From an uncultured Collinsella sp. (GTDB lineage Bacteria; Actinomycetota; Coriobacteriia; Coriobacteriales; Coriobacteriaceae), in NCBI GenBank assembly GCA_902470895.1, contig CABRID010000001.1, positions 1-64,000 of the forward strand: 64,000 nt of DNA, written 5' to 3'. How positions within the stretch are numbered: position 1 is the first letter of the stretch; each line of letters starts with the position of its first letter. Of the stretch, positions 63,293 through 64,000 are shown in pieces. The notes under the pieces are model-generated. The model did not search any database, was not told the origin of the DNA, and saw only the letters and a program-made list of their open reading frames with translations. The translations under genes were made by a program, and so were the position numbers.

Positions 63293-63772
63293 ATGTTTAG
63301 GCCCTTACGTCGAAAGAAACGCGCTATCACCGACGAGGAAGCGCGCAAACTGCTCGCCACCTGCAAGCGCGGCGTCTTTGCCGTCAACGGCGACGATGGC
63401 TACCCGTACGCCATTCCCGTCAACTACTTCTTCGACGCCGAGCACGACAAGATTTATTTCCATGGCGCCAAGGCTGGCCACAAGGTCGACGCACTCAAGC
63501 GCGATGACAAGGTCTGCTTTACCGTTTACGGCAACGAGTGGTACAAGGACGGTGACTGGGCTCCCTACGTTATGAGTACCGTGGTCTTTGGCCGCTGTCG
63601 CCTGGCGAATGACACCCCCGCGTTTATCGAGGATAAAGTCCGCCAGCTCGCGCTTAAGTACTACCCTTCTGCCGAGGAAGTCGAAGAGGAAATCGCCAAG
63701 GACATTAAGGGCGTCCAGCTCTACGAGATTACGATTGAGCATCTTTGCGGCAAGCAGATTCACGAAAAGTAA
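63293..63772 (+). CDS. Pyridoxamine-phosphate-oxidase-like flavin-binding protein
   Basis: A protein of 159 residues of the split-barrel family related to nitroimidazole-resistance proteins. ITDEEARKLLATCKRGVFAV, YPYAIPVNYFFD and IYFHGAKAGHKVDALKRDDK form the FMN or F420 pocket. It may be a nitroreductase-like or heme-related enzyme; the substrate is unknown. AAAGGAAG precedes the ATG. It follows the hybrid kinase by 42 bases, and a terminator follows. Confidence 0.88.
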   Translation: MFRPLRRKKRAITDEEARKLLATCKRGVFAVNGDDGYPYAIPVNYFFDAEHDKIYFHGAKAGHKVDALKRDDKVCFTVYGNEWYKDGDWAPYVMSTVVFGRCRLANDTPAFIEDKVRQLALKYYPSAEEVEEEIAKDIKGVQLYEITIEHLCGKQIHEK

Positions 63773-63799
63773 GCCCCTCAGCAAGCCTCATCAATAGCA

Positions 63800-63839
63800 A
63801 TATGGCCCGGTTCCAACCCACCTTGGAACCGGGCCATAT
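63800..63839. terminator. 17-bp bidirectional terminator
   Basis: ATATGGCCCGGTTCCAA at 63800-63816 pairs exactly with TTGGAACCGGGCCATAT at 63823-63839. It separates the convergent flavin-binding gene and the partial hybrid-kinase gene. Confidence 0.9.
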
Positions 63840-63841
63840 GC

Positions 63842-64000
63842 TTATGAAGCGTCGGCGGCTATGTGCGCAAGCGCCTCAACGAGCTCCTGCGAACTCACGG
63901 GTTTACTCAGGTGCGCGTTCATGCCCGCCTCACGCGAAAGCCTGCGATCGTCGGCAAAGGCGTTGGCGCTCACGGCGATAATCGGCGTGGTCGCGGCATC
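63842..64000 (-). CDS. C-terminal receiver domain of a second hybrid kinase (partial)
   Basis: The leftward frame is open from the window edge to TAA at 63842-63844 and encodes about 52 residues: TPIIAVSANAFADDRRLSRE, AGMNAHLSKPVSSQELVEAL. This is the last half of a receiver domain (conserved Lys in SKP) almost identical in order to the end of the hybrid kinase at 60446-63250 (IPIIALTANAFAEDAKAAHD, AGMNAHLSKPLDFNKL). The rest lies beyond the window. Confidence 0.85.
   Translation of the reverse strand, partial: DAATTPIIAVSANAFADDRRLSREAGMNAHLSKPVSSQELVEALAHIAADAS

Overview
The window reads as a chromosomal segment of a GC-rich, host-associated anaerobe of the class Coriobacteriia, most like Collinsella. 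This is an inference, not a database match. It rests on the strong G/C bias at third codon positions, a bile salt hydrolase, a PdxR-PdxST vitamin B6 module, a TetM-like GTPase, XRE/aminotransferase and MocR fusions, and many short intergenic palindromes. No rRNA, tRNA, intact transposase, prophage or CRISPR array is visible.

Layout. 1-1.6 kb: tail of an upstream gene, then an orphan nuclease-like gene bracketed by two copies of a 95-bp repeat. 1.6-4.7 kb: pdxR divergent from pdxST. 5-9.1 kb: a winged-helix/RGG-tail protein, a DHA2 efflux pump, a peptide-deformylase-like protein and a LysR regulator. 9.2-14.3 kb: an unusual leftward cluster of a PTS IIBC permease, two cytoplasmic neutral-ceramidase homologues and an amidohydrolase-fold protein. 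14.5-18.1 kb: an HTH-aminotransferase fusion and a LysR/EamA exporter pair. 18.2-25.8 kb: Kup, bile salt hydrolase, a second deformylase-like protein lacking the catalytic Glu, an AzgA/PbuG-type purine permease, an esterase and a UraA-type permease. 25.9-29 kb: a MetE-like methyltransferase, LysR and HAD phosphatase. 29.1-31.2 kb: a TPP riboswitch with terminator controlling thiM, a thiamine-binding-like protein and thiE. 31.3-37.2 kb: patatin, an EAL-domain relic, a GGDEF protein, a flavodoxin-fold reductase, an ArsC-like protein, a CobW GTPase and TrmL. 37.2-43 kb: a UvrA2-type ATPase, an AAA ATPase and a TetM-like GTPase, a possible drug-protection block. 43.2-50.9 kb: GNAT, a small zinc ribbon, RsmJ, small membrane proteins, RlmA, MATE, a second LysR/EamA pair and Ung. 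51-54.2 kb: SDR, a YhhQ-type queuosine-precursor transporter with a candidate preQ1 leader, and RF3. 54.3-56.9 kb: four tandem 80-bp palindromic repeats, then a YtrA-type GntR/ABC operon and a methyltransferase relic. 57-64 kb: a flavodoxin/ferredoxin protein, a ClC-like protein, LOG, a K+ channel, a hybrid histidine kinase with two periplasmic binding modules, a flavin-binding protein, and the C-terminus of a second hybrid kinase at the right edge.

The functional themes are cofactor acquisition (B6, thiamine, queuosine, purine/pyrimidine), ion and drug transport, and sensing of small molecules by LysR, GntR, MocR and hybrid-kinase regulators. The strongest candidates for something undescribed are the PTS/ceramidase-like/amidohydrolase cluster, the 80-bp palindrome array at 54.3 kb, the 95-121-bp repeat whose end forms the last codons of two genes, the winged-helix/RGG protein, and the deformylase-like proteins with altered active sites.
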